From the NCBI RefSeq assembly GCF_030913655.1, contig NZ_CP133189.1:2728001-2792000 (forward strand): 64,000 bases of DNA. Reading direction: 5' to 3'. This DNA comes from Clostridium sp. MB40-C1. GTDB taxonomy: Bacteria > Bacillota > Clostridia > Clostridiales > Clostridiaceae. The translations under genes and the position numbers were made by a program. Below the pieces are notes generated by a model. It was not told where the DNA came from, did not search any database, and saw only the letters and a program-made list of their open reading frames with translations. The first letter of the stretch is position 1. Every line of letters begins with the position of its first letter. Shown here piece after piece: positions 25,123-33,549 of the stretch.

Positions 25123-27435
25123 TTATTTATTTAGATTTTTCAAACCCATAAGAACTTTTTCTGGACTTATTGGTAAAGTCTTAATCCTTACTCCTGTAGC
25201 ATTGTAAACTGCGTTAGCTATAGCAGCAAGTGGAGTATCTATTCCCATTTCTCCAACTGATTTAGCACCATAAGGACCTGTTGGTTCATAACTATCAGCA
25301 AATTCAACTGTTAACTTATGAATTTCTTTTCTCGTTGGAATCTTATATTGCATAAGATTACTTGTAATCATATTTCCCTTACTTGTATATCTAACATCTT
25401 CAAACATAGCCATACCTATACCTTGTGCTAAACCACCTTCAACTTGTATACGGCATAAGTTTGGATTTATAACTGTTCCACAATCCACCACCGCTACATA
25501 ATCCAACAAATCATATTTACCTGTTTCAAGGTCAACTTCTACTTCTGCTACTCCAAGCATATATGGAGGTGGAGCAACTTTTGGATAGAAAGACTCACAT
25601 ACTAATAACTGTTTTTGTTCAGAATTATAATATAGTTCATTTGAAAACTTTGCTAATGAAATACTCTCTTTTCCATCTAATGTTTTTACATATTCTCCAT
25701 CAAATTCAACTTGCTCTACTGGAACATTGAATTTTCTAGCTCCCTCTTCCTCTATACGTTTTTTCATAGCTTTAGCAGTATTTAAAACAGCATTACCAGA
25801 AACATATGTTGTTTTTGATGCATAAGCACCACAATCAAATGGAGTGAGATCTGTGTCTGAAGAATATACCTTAATTTTATCTACTGAAATTCCTAAAGCT
25901 TCAGCTGCAATTTGGGCAAGTATAGTATCACTACCAGTACCAAGGTCAGTAGCTCCTATTATTAAGTTGAAAAATCCACTATCATTTAATTTTAATACAG
26001 CTGATGCCATGTCAATATATGCTATACCAGAACCTTGCATAGCCAATGCGCAACCTATACCTCTAACCTTATTCTTGCTAATTTGTTGTCTTGGGAATTT
26101 TTCTTTCCACTTAGAAAGTTCTGCTCCTCTCTTTACACAATAATCAAGCTTACAGCTTTCAATTATCATGTCTACTCCCTCAGTACCTTCTCCCATGATT
26201 TTAAATATTGGAGAAGTTTCCCCTTCTTTAATCATGTTCTTCTTTCTAATTTCTAATGGATCCATATTAAGCTTTTCAGCTATCTGATCTATCATTGATT
26301 CTACTGCGAAATTACCTTGAAGAGCCCCATATCCTCTATATGCTCCTGCTGGTGTGTGATTTGTATACACAACTTTTCCACCAAATTTTACAGCTTCAAT
26401 TTTATTATATAATGGAAGGGTTTTTGCTGCTGCAAGCATAAATACTGTTAATGCATGTTCTCCATAAGCACCTGTATCAGATAATAGCTCCATATTTACA
26501 GCTTTAAGATTTCCTTCCTTATCTGCACCAATTGTCATGTTAAATTTCATAGCATGTCTACAGAAAGTTGATTCAAATACCTCTTTTCTCGTATAAATAA
26601 GTCTTGCTGGCTTTCCTGTTCTAAGTGCAACTAAAGATACTAAAAATTCTCCATGTATTTGTTGCTTTCCACCATATCCTCCACCTACTCTTGGTTTTAT
26701 TACACGAATTTCTGAAACTGGTATTCCAAGAGCTGATCCTATTATACGCCTCATATGGAATGGTGTTTGAGTAGAGCTTACTACAGTCAATCTTCCATAA
26801 AAATCTACATATGCAAAGCTTGTATGAGTCTCTGTTGCTACATGTGCTTGTGCTTGTGTATAAAAAGTATCTTTTAAAACACAATCACATTTTTCAAAAG
26901 TTGCATCTAAATCTCCAAAACTCATATGATATTCTGCTGCAATATTACGTTTTGGGTCATATCCTATTGGAAACATTTCATGTGCTTCTGGTTCTGGATG
27001 TATTACAGAAGAGTTTCCAACTGCTTTTTCAAAGTCTAATACTGGATCTAATTGTTCATATTCTACTTCTATTAATTCCAAAGCATCTTCAGCTATAGTT
27101 TCATTTATTGCAGCTACTGCTGCCACTTCATCTCCTACATATCTTACATATTCATCTAAAATAAACTTATCATGTGGAGATGGTTCAGGATACCCTTGTC
27201 CCGCTCTAGTAACTATATTTCTTGGGACATTTTTATGAGTTAATACACATAGCACTCCTTGCAATGCTTCTGCTTTTTCTGTATTTATACTCTTAATTTT
27301 TGCGAATGGATGAGGGCTTCTTAATACCTTAACCACTAATGCATTATCAGGAATTAAATCTTGTGTATATGCTGGTTTCCCTTGGATTAATCCTATTCCG
27401 TCTATTTTGGGAACAGATTTTATAATTTCTTTCAT
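25123..27435 (-). CDS. Xanthine dehydrogenase-type molybdopterin subunit (set 2)
   Basis: 770-residue catalytic subunit of a second molybdenum hydroxylase. Motifs: VGGGYGGKQQ (cofactor site), AGAYRGYGALQ, DLGTGSDTILAQIAAE, and C-terminal GPYGAKSVGEMGIDTPLAA with the active-site glutamate. It shares the family fold with set 1 but motif details and length differ. Gene order in this set is FAD, Fe-S, large subunit, each overlapping the next by a few bases. It probably acts on a different position or purine (xanthine, urate or a dioxopurine). Confidence 0.92.
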   Translation of the reverse strand: MKEIIKSVPKIDGIGLIQGKPAYTQDLIPDNALVVKVLRSPHPFAKIKSINTEKAEALQGVLCVLTHKNVPRNIVTRAGQGYPEPSPHDKFILDEYVRYVGDEVAAVAAINETIAEDALELIEVEYEQLDPVLDFEKAVGNSSVIHPEPEAHEMFPIGYDPKRNIAAEYHMSFGDLDATFEKCDCVLKDTFYTQAQAHVATETHTSFAYVDFYGRLTVVSSTQTPFHMRRIIGSALGIPVSEIRVIKPRVGGGYGGKQQIHGEFLVSLVALRTGKPARLIYTRKEVFESTFCRHAMKFNMTIGADKEGNLKAVNMELLSDTGAYGEHALTVFMLAAAKTLPLYNKIEAVKFGGKVVYTNHTPAGAYRGYGALQGNFAVESMIDQIAEKLNMDPLEIRKKNMIKEGETSPIFKIMGEGTEGVDMIIESCKLDYCVKRGAELSKWKEKFPRQQISKNKVRGIGCALAMQGSGIAYIDMASAVLKLNDSGFFNLIIGATDLGTGSDTILAQIAAEALGISVDKIKVYSSDTDLTPFDCGAYASKTTYVSGNAVLNTAKAMKKRIEEEGARKFNVPVEQVEFDGEYVKTLDGKESISLAKFSNELYYNSEQKQLLVCESFYPKVAPPPYMLGVAEVEVDLETGKYDLLDYVAVVDCGTVINPNLCRIQVEGGLAQGIGMAMFEDVRYTSKGNMITSNLMQYKIPTRKEIHKLTVEFADSYEPTGPYGAKSVGEMGIDTPLAAIANAVYNATGVRIKTLPISPEKVLMGLKNLNK

Positions 27436-27881
27436 TCAGACACCCCCAAATATTTTTTTAGAGCACGTAAATGCCCTACATATCCTGAACATCTACATAA
27501 GTTTCCTACTAAATAATGATTAATTTCTTCTTCTGTAGGATTTTTAAGCTCTTTTTCCATAGCTATTACATTCATTACAAATCCAGGACTACAATACCCA
27601 CATTGATCTACGCCTTCGGCTACTAAAAATTCTCCTATTTCTTTTGCTTTTTCTTGTACACCATCTATAGTTGTTATACTATGTCCTGCTGCTCTAACAG
27701 CTAGATAAGAACAGGATGTAATAGGTTTTCCCTCTAAAAGTATTGTACAAAGTCCACAAGAACCTGTGTCACAACCTTTTCTTACCGTATATTTATATCT
27801 TGTTAATACATCTGCAAGCATTTCACCCGGTTCCACATCAAATATTCTATCGATTTCATTAACTTTCAATTCGATTTTCAT
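27432..27881 (-). CDS. Molybdo-hydroxylase [2Fe-2S] subunit (set 2)
   Basis: Taking the ATG at 27881 gives 149 residues. Cluster ligands are C37, C42, C45, C57 and C94, C97, C129, C131 (CGYCSPG; LCRCSGY). An upstream frame would add 14 residues, but GGAGGT lies 6 bases before this ATG; an ATG directly ahead at 27884 is also possible. The start overlaps the stop of the FAD gene and the end overlaps the start of the large-subunit gene, which is typical of a complex made in fixed ratio. Confidence 0.93.
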   Translation of the reverse strand: MKIELKVNEIDRIFDVEPGEMLADVLTRYKYTVRKGCDTGSCGLCTILLEGKPITSCSYLAVRAAGHSITTIDGVQEKAKEIGEFLVAEGVDQCGYCSPGFVMNVIAMEKELKNPTEEEINHYLVGNLCRCSGYVGHLRALKKYLGVSE

Positions 27882-28675
27882 CATATCACCTCCATGATAG
27901 CTCTCTTTACCAAAGCCTTGCATAATTCTTTTCTATATTCTAAAGATCCTCTTATGTCACTTCCAAAACTTAACTCTTCTGCAGCAATTTCTCCAGCTTT
28001 CATAACAGTTTCTTCATTCAATTCTGAACCTTCTAAAAATTCTATAGCTTTTTCTGCTAATTTAGCTACTCCTGGTCTTGCTCCTACTGATATTGTTACC
28101 TTATTTGCCACATGAGAAGCTGCTGCATTTAAGATTGCAAAATCTGTACTTGTATTTCTGATGCTTTGAAAAGAAGCTTTTCCATTGTCTTTCATTATTA
28201 TTATCTTAGTTACTATATCTTTAATTTTGCCTTTAATTTCTAAGAATTCTTTTAATGTTATTTTTCCACCTTTATATAATTCTACATAAGTGTCAAGTGC
28301 TAATAGTGGAGTTATAAAGTCAGAAAATCCATACCTTCCAGCAACACTTCCTCCAGCTGTAGCTACATTTCTAAATTGAACCCCCATAATAGCTCCTGCT
28401 GATTTTGAAATAGCTCCACTAAAATTACTTTTTAATGCTGCATCTGTTTCTACTTGTCTTAAAGTTGCCATAGCACCTATCTCTACTCTATTTTCTTTGT
28501 CTTCAATAATGTCTAATCCTAAATCACTTAAATCTAATGCTGCACCTATTTTTTTAGCACCTAATCTTAAAAATGCTCCTCCACCAATTATAGTTGCATT
28601 TTTATCTTGCAAAACATTATATGCTTGTTCTAAAGTACTAGGCTTGAAATATTCTTTTATTCTCAAACAAATCAC
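27881..28675 (-). CDS. Molybdo-hydroxylase FAD subunit (set 2)
   Basis: 264-residue FAD-binding subunit. IIGGGAFLRLG and NVATAGGSVAGRYGFSDFITPLLAL are the FAD-binding loops, somewhat divergent from the set 1 subunit (no NICNSSP sequence). It follows the PreA-like gene by 12 bases and overlaps the Fe-S gene. It would connect hydroxylase electrons to NAD or to a ferredoxin partner; the adjacent ferredoxin-type dehydrogenase makes the second option plausible. Confidence 0.88.
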   Translation of the reverse strand: MICLRIKEYFKPSTLEQAYNVLQDKNATIIGGGAFLRLGAKKIGAALDLSDLGLDIIEDKENRVEIGAMATLRQVETDAALKSNFSGAISKSAGAIMGVQFRNVATAGGSVAGRYGFSDFITPLLALDTYVELYKGGKITLKEFLEIKGKIKDIVTKIIIMKDNGKASFQSIRNTSTDFAILNAAASHVANKVTISVGARPGVAKLAEKAIEFLEGSELNEETVMKAGEIAAEELSFGSDIRGSLEYRKELCKALVKRAIMEVI

Positions 28676-28687
28676 TCCTCTCTCATA

Positions 28688-29776
28688 TTACTTTTTTAAA
28701 ACACCACTTATAGCCTTTGTAGGACACTTTGATTCACAAAGTCCACATCCAAAACATTTTTCAATATTTACATTAACTTTTTCATCCACTTTCAAAGCAA
28801 AATATGGACAGACTTTTTCACAAATACCACATTTTACACATTTATCTTCATCTATTATTGGATTATCTGGTTCAAATTTTATATTTCCTTTTTCCAATTT
28901 AGTATTTCTAACTTCTTCTACACTTGAAAAATTGTATTTTTCAAGTACTGCTGGTAAATCTTTTATAATTTTTTCATATAAATCTTTACCCTGAAGCATT
29001 GCCGCTGAAAGCATCTGTACTGCATCTGCACCAGCTAATAAAAATTCAACTACATCTTCTGCTGTAGCCACTCCACCAACACCTATTACTGTGAAATCCG
29101 GCATTGCACTCTTTATTTTATTTACTATTGCTAATGCAACTGGTTTAATTGCAGGTCCTGATGTCCAAACCTCTCCTTGATCATTCCCTACTAATACTTT
29201 ACGGTTAGCAAGATCAATTTTCATGCTAGGTCCAAGAGAGTTAACAGCCGCTATACCACTTGCTCCATTTTCTCTAGCTACTTTGGCAAAAGCTACATGA
29301 TCTGGCATATGAGGACTTACTTTCATAAAGAAAGGTTTTTTAGTATTTTTCCTTATAGTTTTAACAGTTTCCCCTATTACACTTAAATCCTTTCCAACAT
29401 AGTGTGTAGATACTTCAAAAGCATCTGCATATGGATCTAAAACTGGAATTAATTTTTCCATATCTTTTTTTGTGTAGCCAACACTAATTATAAGAGGAAT
29501 ATTTAAATCTCTTTTTAAATTAGGTAAAATTTCTTCTAACCATTGTTCTAAAGGATATTCTGACCAAAGTTCTGCATTCATGATACTGTCTTTGTTAGCT
29601 ATAATACATGGTCTTGGAACATCTGCCCCTTTAATTGATATAGTTTTAGTAACCATACCTCCTAATCCAAAACCTGCAAGTTTCATCATTTTTTCATAAT
29701 CCCCTACTAGTGGACCTGATGCAGGTAATAAAGGATTCTTTAATTCAATTCCCGCTATTTTTGTACTTAAATTCAT
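28688..29776 (-). CDS. PreA-like dihydroorotate-dehydrogenase-fold protein with two [4Fe-4S] clusters
   Basis: 362 residues: an FMN-binding TIM barrel of the dihydroorotate/dihydropyrimidine dehydrogenase family (ends about residue 300; NPLLPASGP at the start, GVGGVATAEDVVEFLLAGADAV for phosphate binding), then a ferredoxin tail with CxxCxxCxxxCP twice. It resembles PreA and the N-terminal part of E. coli YgfK. First gene of the set 2 operon, so it may be the redox partner or a reductase of a purine intermediate. No separate PreT-like NADH subunit is next to it. Confidence 0.82.
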   Translation of the reverse strand: MNLSTKIAGIELKNPLLPASGPLVGDYEKMMKLAGFGLGGMVTKTISIKGADVPRPCIIANKDSIMNAELWSEYPLEQWLEEILPNLKRDLNIPLIISVGYTKKDMEKLIPVLDPYADAFEVSTHYVGKDLSVIGETVKTIRKNTKKPFFMKVSPHMPDHVAFAKVARENGASGIAAVNSLGPSMKIDLANRKVLVGNDQGEVWTSGPAIKPVALAIVNKIKSAMPDFTVIGVGGVATAEDVVEFLLAGADAVQMLSAAMLQGKDLYEKIIKDLPAVLEKYNFSSVEEVRNTKLEKGNIKFEPDNPIIDEDKCVKCGICEKVCPYFALKVDEKVNVNIEKCFGCGLCESKCPTKAISGVLKK

Positions 29777-29812
29777 TATCTACACCCCTAACATAATTTT
29801 ATTTTGTTCTGT

Positions 29813-30054
29813 TTTAAAAGAGTGTTGTTTTTTACACTCTTTTAAAACTTCCTTTAGTATTCCTAATGCTATGTTTTAAATTGTTGAGTTCATTATAATG
29901 AAAATTTAAAATTCTTGTTTAGTTTAATTAATTGAACGTTAAGAAATTTCATTGTTTGAGCTATGCCAGTTATGAAATTTTAGTGATATTAATTAAATTA
30001 AATTTAGAATTGTTTTTGAAATTATACGAACTCAACAATTTATTAAAACATAGC
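29813..30054. mobile_element. MITE-like element with terminal inverted repeats
   Basis: Ends 29868-29891 (GCTATGTTTTAAATTGTTG...) and 30028-30054 are inverted repeats of about 25 bases with a 3-base difference. A perfect 15-base hairpin (GTTTTAAAAGAGTGT / ACACTCTTTTAAAAC, 29813-29849) lies at one side and is also present in the deleted copy at 9534-9640. The block is AT-rich, non-coding, and lies between ssnA and the PreA-like gene. No target duplication could be defined. Confidence 0.6.
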
Positions 30055-30061
30055 CTTTTAT

Positions 30062-31354
30062 TTAATCACCATTAATCCTTTTCCAAACCTTTTCCGATTC
30101 ACACCTTGCACGTGAATAAATTGAATCTATATCTATGTTCAATTTATAATCCTTCATCATACACTTTCCAGAACACCAAGTATCTCTTGGGTGGAAATTA
30201 TCGAAAATTCCAAAGAATACATGTCCTAATATATTGTCTTTCTTCAATGGTGTTGGAGAATCATATGGAATCGTTATCAAATCAGCTTTATAACATTCTT
30301 CTATTTTACCTACTTTAATACCTAACACATGACTAAAATACTCATAACCATTGTTTATCATATTCACTAAATCGTTCAGGTCGAATTTTGTCGGATTATT
30401 CAGTCTATTTTTCATTCCAAAAACTATATTTAAAAAATCTCTAGTTATATTAACTCCAAGTCCGTCATTTCCTATCATACAAGGTACCTTCAATTTTCTA
30501 AATATATCATAGTTAGCAAGTCCAACAGCATTATTCATATTAGATGTAGGGTTCATAGCGATATTACATCCTTTTTTAGCTATAAGCTCCACTTCTTTTT
30601 CATCTATGTGAACACAGTGAGCCAAAATAGAATTTTTCTTTAACAATCCAAAATCATTTAATCTTTGTATTATACTTTTGCCATATTTTTTATTACAATC
30701 TTCTACATCCTCTTCACTTTCTGCAACATGAACATGTATAGGAATATCTTCTATAGCTGAAGATATCTCTTTTAAAGTGTTATCACTTAAACTCATTGAA
30801 GCATGCATTCCAAACAGCCCTGCACATTGTTGGCTCTTATTTTTGGCAAACTCAATATTTTCCTCTATGCATTCTTTAACATCAAATCTATCACTAGTTT
30901 CAAAACAGAATATACCCCTCATTCCTAACTCATCACAAATGCCCTTTTTTAATTGATCTAATGAACCTTTAATATCTAATCCGCTTGCATGATGATCTAT
31001 TATTGAAGTAACCCCATTTTTTATACATTCACATCCATATATTAATCCACTATGATAAACAGCTTCTTTATCAAGTTGTCCATCTAACTTCCACCAAAGT
31101 TGATCCAGTATATCTTGAAATTTTTTAGGATTAAACTCCACATTCATTCCTCTTGCAAAAGTGGAATAAATATGTGTATGACAATTTATTAATCCTGGCA
31201 TTACAATTGTGCCACTACAATCAAATACTTCATCGGCACCTGGAAACTTACTCATATCTCCTACTTCTTTAATCTCACTATCATGGAAAAGTATATAGGA
31301 ATTCTCCTTAAAATTATGAAAATCAAATATGTTGGCATTTATTAATGCTTTCAC
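30062..31354 (-). CDS. ssnA: SsnA aminohydrolase
   Basis: 430-residue zinc amidohydrolase of the COG0402 group, matching the SsnA branch found beside ygeX, ygeY and ygeW in purine clusters. Metal ligands are in INCHTHIYSTFARG, HVHVAESEED, HCVHIDE and the D of GNDGLG. It probably opens or deaminates a ring intermediate, but no precise reaction is shown by sequence. It follows the sigma-54 promoter at 31416 and is probably co-transcribed with the set 2 hydroxylase genes unless the MITE-like block interrupts. Confidence 0.87.
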   Translation of the reverse strand: MKALINANIFDFHNFKENSYILFHDSEIKEVGDMSKFPGADEVFDCSGTIVMPGLINCHTHIYSTFARGMNVEFNPKKFQDILDQLWWKLDGQLDKEAVYHSGLIYGCECIKNGVTSIIDHHASGLDIKGSLDQLKKGICDELGMRGIFCFETSDRFDVKECIEENIEFAKNKSQQCAGLFGMHASMSLSDNTLKEISSAIEDIPIHVHVAESEEDVEDCNKKYGKSIIQRLNDFGLLKKNSILAHCVHIDEKEVELIAKKGCNIAMNPTSNMNNAVGLANYDIFRKLKVPCMIGNDGLGVNITRDFLNIVFGMKNRLNNPTKFDLNDLVNMINNGYEYFSHVLGIKVGKIEECYKADLITIPYDSPTPLKKDNILGHVFFGIFDNFHPRDTWCSGKCMMKDYKLNIDIDSIYSRARCESEKVWKRINGD

Positions 31355-31415
31355 TATTTATTCACCTCTTTATATATAATCTACTATTCCTCCTTCCAGT
31401 AGTAAAAATATATTT

Positions 31416-31432
31416 AGCATTATTTATGCCAA
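31416..31432 (-). promoter_or_regulatory. Sigma-54 promoter of ssnA
   Basis: Minus strand TTGGCATAAATAATGCT, correct -24/-12 spacing, 62 bases upstream of the ssnA start. Confidence 0.87.
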
Positions 31433-31486
31433 TTTCTTCTTCCCTTTATTTCAGACATTTTTTAACATAGTCTCTTTAAATCCACC

Positions 31487-31588
31487 TTATCATTCTGATA
31501 AAAATTATCACATTGATAAGCTCCTCTTGCCTCCTCTTTTGTACAGCTTTTATAACGTTGTTTATGGTTTTCTTTATCATTTTGATAA
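31487..31588. promoter_or_regulatory. Three YgeV-type enhancer palindromes
   Basis: Perfect TTATCAnnnTGATAA copies at 31487-31501, 31505-31519 and 31574-31588. The first two are centred 18 bp apart, the third 69 bp farther. The third overlaps the last codons and stop of ygeV itself. Confidence 0.75.
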
Positions 31589-33334
31589 ATCATATTCCTC
31601 TATTTTCCTATACAAAGTAGCTATGCCAATTCCAAGTTTTTTTGCTGCAGCTTTTTTCCCTTGAGTTGAGCATCCATAAATCTCTAAAGCTTTATTTATT
31701 TCATTTTTCTCTAATTCTTTCAAATTACATATTTCTCTTACACTCTCTTTAACCTTTCTTTCATTAGATAAAACACTGTTAGGTACAGTATCTACTGTTA
31801 ATTTTCCATCCGTTCCTAACATATTTATCATGAATTCTATTGTATTTTCAAGTTCACGTATATTTCCAGGCCAAGAGTAATTATAAAAAACCTCCCAAAC
31901 TTCATTATCTATATGTATTGATGAAAACTGTTTATCTAATAATTTAGTATATTTATTGACAAAGCTATTTACTAAAATTTTTATATCTTGTATCCTTTCT
32001 CTTAAAGGCGGAATGTTAAAAGGTATAACATTAAGTCTGTAGTATAAATCCTCTCTAAACTTGTTTTCTTCTATAAGTTTTACTAAATTTTTATTTGTAG
32101 CTGCAATAACTCTAACATCTATATCCACAGGTTTATTGGATCCAACTTTTATTATTCTTCTATCCTGAAGAACTCTTAAAAGCTTTGTTTGCAAATATAG
32201 AGGCATGTCCCCTACTTCATCTAGAAAAATAGTTCCTTTATTAGCTAATTCAAATTTACCAATTTTGCCTGAAGAAGAAGCCCCTGTAAAAGCTCCTTTT
32301 ACATATCCAAATAATTCACTTTCCAATAATGCATCTGGTATGGCTGCGCAGTTAATCGCTATAAATGGTTCTTTTTTTCTACTCCCTTCATTATGCATAG
32401 CTCTTGCAAACAATTCTTTACCTGTACCACTTGCTCCAGTTATTAAAACAGTGGAACTGGATAGAGCTATTTTTTTTAGGTTCTTTTTGAGGATTATCAT
32501 CCTTTCACATTCTCCTAATATATCATCACATACTATGTTTTTCGTTACATTGCTTACTCCTGTAACTATATCTTTAAAGCTTTTATTGTCTTGAAAAATA
32601 ATAATTTTATCGAATTGATTTTCATTTAAACCCATCTCATGAATATTCCCAACAACATAAAATTTCTGATTATTTATGTTCAATTTATACTCATGCATAT
32701 CAACAATACTTTCACCAATTTCCTCTACTTCAATTTCATGTATAAAATGATTATCTATAAAATTTAATATCTCCATAGCTTTTTTATTTATATGAGTTAT
32801 CTTATTTTTTTTATTTAAAATAATTACCCCTCTATCCATCTTATCTATAACTAAATTTAATGATTTTAGTAATGTTTGTTCCCTTAATTTTTCTTTTCTT
32901 TCATAAGCAGTTATACTTATAAATTCAGATATTTGTTGTAGAAATTCCATATAAGCATCAAAGTCTTTCATTAGGTACTCTCTTTGTTCATCAGTAAAAC
33001 AAACAAGTCCTATAACTCCAATGACATCATCTCCTAGTTTTATAGGAGTACACATTTCAAATTTTTCTTCACAGTTACCACATTTAGGACAGGGTAAACA
33101 TAGCTTTTCATCTCCTGGTTTTTTAATAATTTGGGAAATTCCAGTTCTTAATGCTGTTCTATATACATATCCTTCTCCCAACATACTTTTATTAATTCTA
33201 TTTTTAAATACACCCGTTCCTGCTACTCTCACTAAATTTTCATCAGCTATTTCTACCTCAACTTTTAATACCTTGGATATTATTTTGGCATACTTCATTA
33301 CTGCCTGTTGGATATCCTCCAAAATCGTTTTCAT
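31577..33334 (-). CDS. ygeV: Sigma-54-dependent activator YgeV
   Basis: 585 residues from the ATG at 33334, which follows AAGGAG by 9 bases; the longer frame to 33379 lacks a ribosome site. Order: sensory N-terminus with a cysteine cluster (C79, C82, C85, C88, C95), a PAS-like middle, AAA+ core with Walker A GASGTGKE (300-307), the sigma-54-contacting GAFTGA (347-352) and Walker B GTIFLDEVGDMP, then a Fis-type helix-turn-helix at the C-terminus (KKAAAKKLGIGIATLYRKI). E. coli YgeV sits in the equivalent cluster. The sigma-54 promoters and palindromes here make it the probable master activator. Confidence 0.92.
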   Translation of the reverse strand: MKTILEDIQQAVMKYAKIISKVLKVEVEIADENLVRVAGTGVFKNRINKSMLGEGYVYRTALRTGISQIIKKPGDEKLCLPCPKCGNCEEKFEMCTPIKLGDDVIGVIGLVCFTDEQREYLMKDFDAYMEFLQQISEFISITAYERKEKLREQTLLKSLNLVIDKMDRGVIILNKKNKITHINKKAMEILNFIDNHFIHEIEVEEIGESIVDMHEYKLNINNQKFYVVGNIHEMGLNENQFDKIIIFQDNKSFKDIVTGVSNVTKNIVCDDILGECERMIILKKNLKKIALSSSTVLITGASGTGKELFARAMHNEGSRKKEPFIAINCAAIPDALLESELFGYVKGAFTGASSSGKIGKFELANKGTIFLDEVGDMPLYLQTKLLRVLQDRRIIKVGSNKPVDIDVRVIAATNKNLVKLIEENKFREDLYYRLNVIPFNIPPLRERIQDIKILVNSFVNKYTKLLDKQFSSIHIDNEVWEVFYNYSWPGNIRELENTIEFMINMLGTDGKLTVDTVPNSVLSNERKVKESVREICNLKELEKNEINKALEIYGCSTQGKKAAAKKLGIGIATLYRKIEEYDLSK

Positions 33335-33504
33335 GTATTTCATCTCCTTGTACTTTATTTTTATTTTGTATAATAACATAAATTAAAGTTTAGATTTATG
33401 ACAGTTGAATTTGTTAGTACATTCCTAATATATCCAGTAAATATATTACATAATTAATATTGTGTGTATATTATACACTATTTTTATTTATGAGTAAAAA
33501 AAGA

Positions 33505-33536
33505 ACTATAAATGAATTTTTATCCACATTTATAGT
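33505..33536 (-). terminator. Terminator after adenine deaminase
   Basis: Arms ACTATAAATG / CATTTATAGT; read leftward followed by TTCTTTTTTT. Strong intrinsic terminator that separates ade from ygeV. Confidence 0.88.
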
Positions 33537-33549
33537 CCTTCAACTATTT

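Noticed and set aside
22295-27435. Selenocysteine in the molybdo-hydroxylases
   Set aside because: Both large-subunit frames are full length without in-frame UGA, so any selenium would be a labile cofactor, not visible in sequence.
29950-29975. CTATGCCAG in the MITE-like element as a sigma-54 promoter
   Set aside because: The -12 GC is missing at correct spacing.
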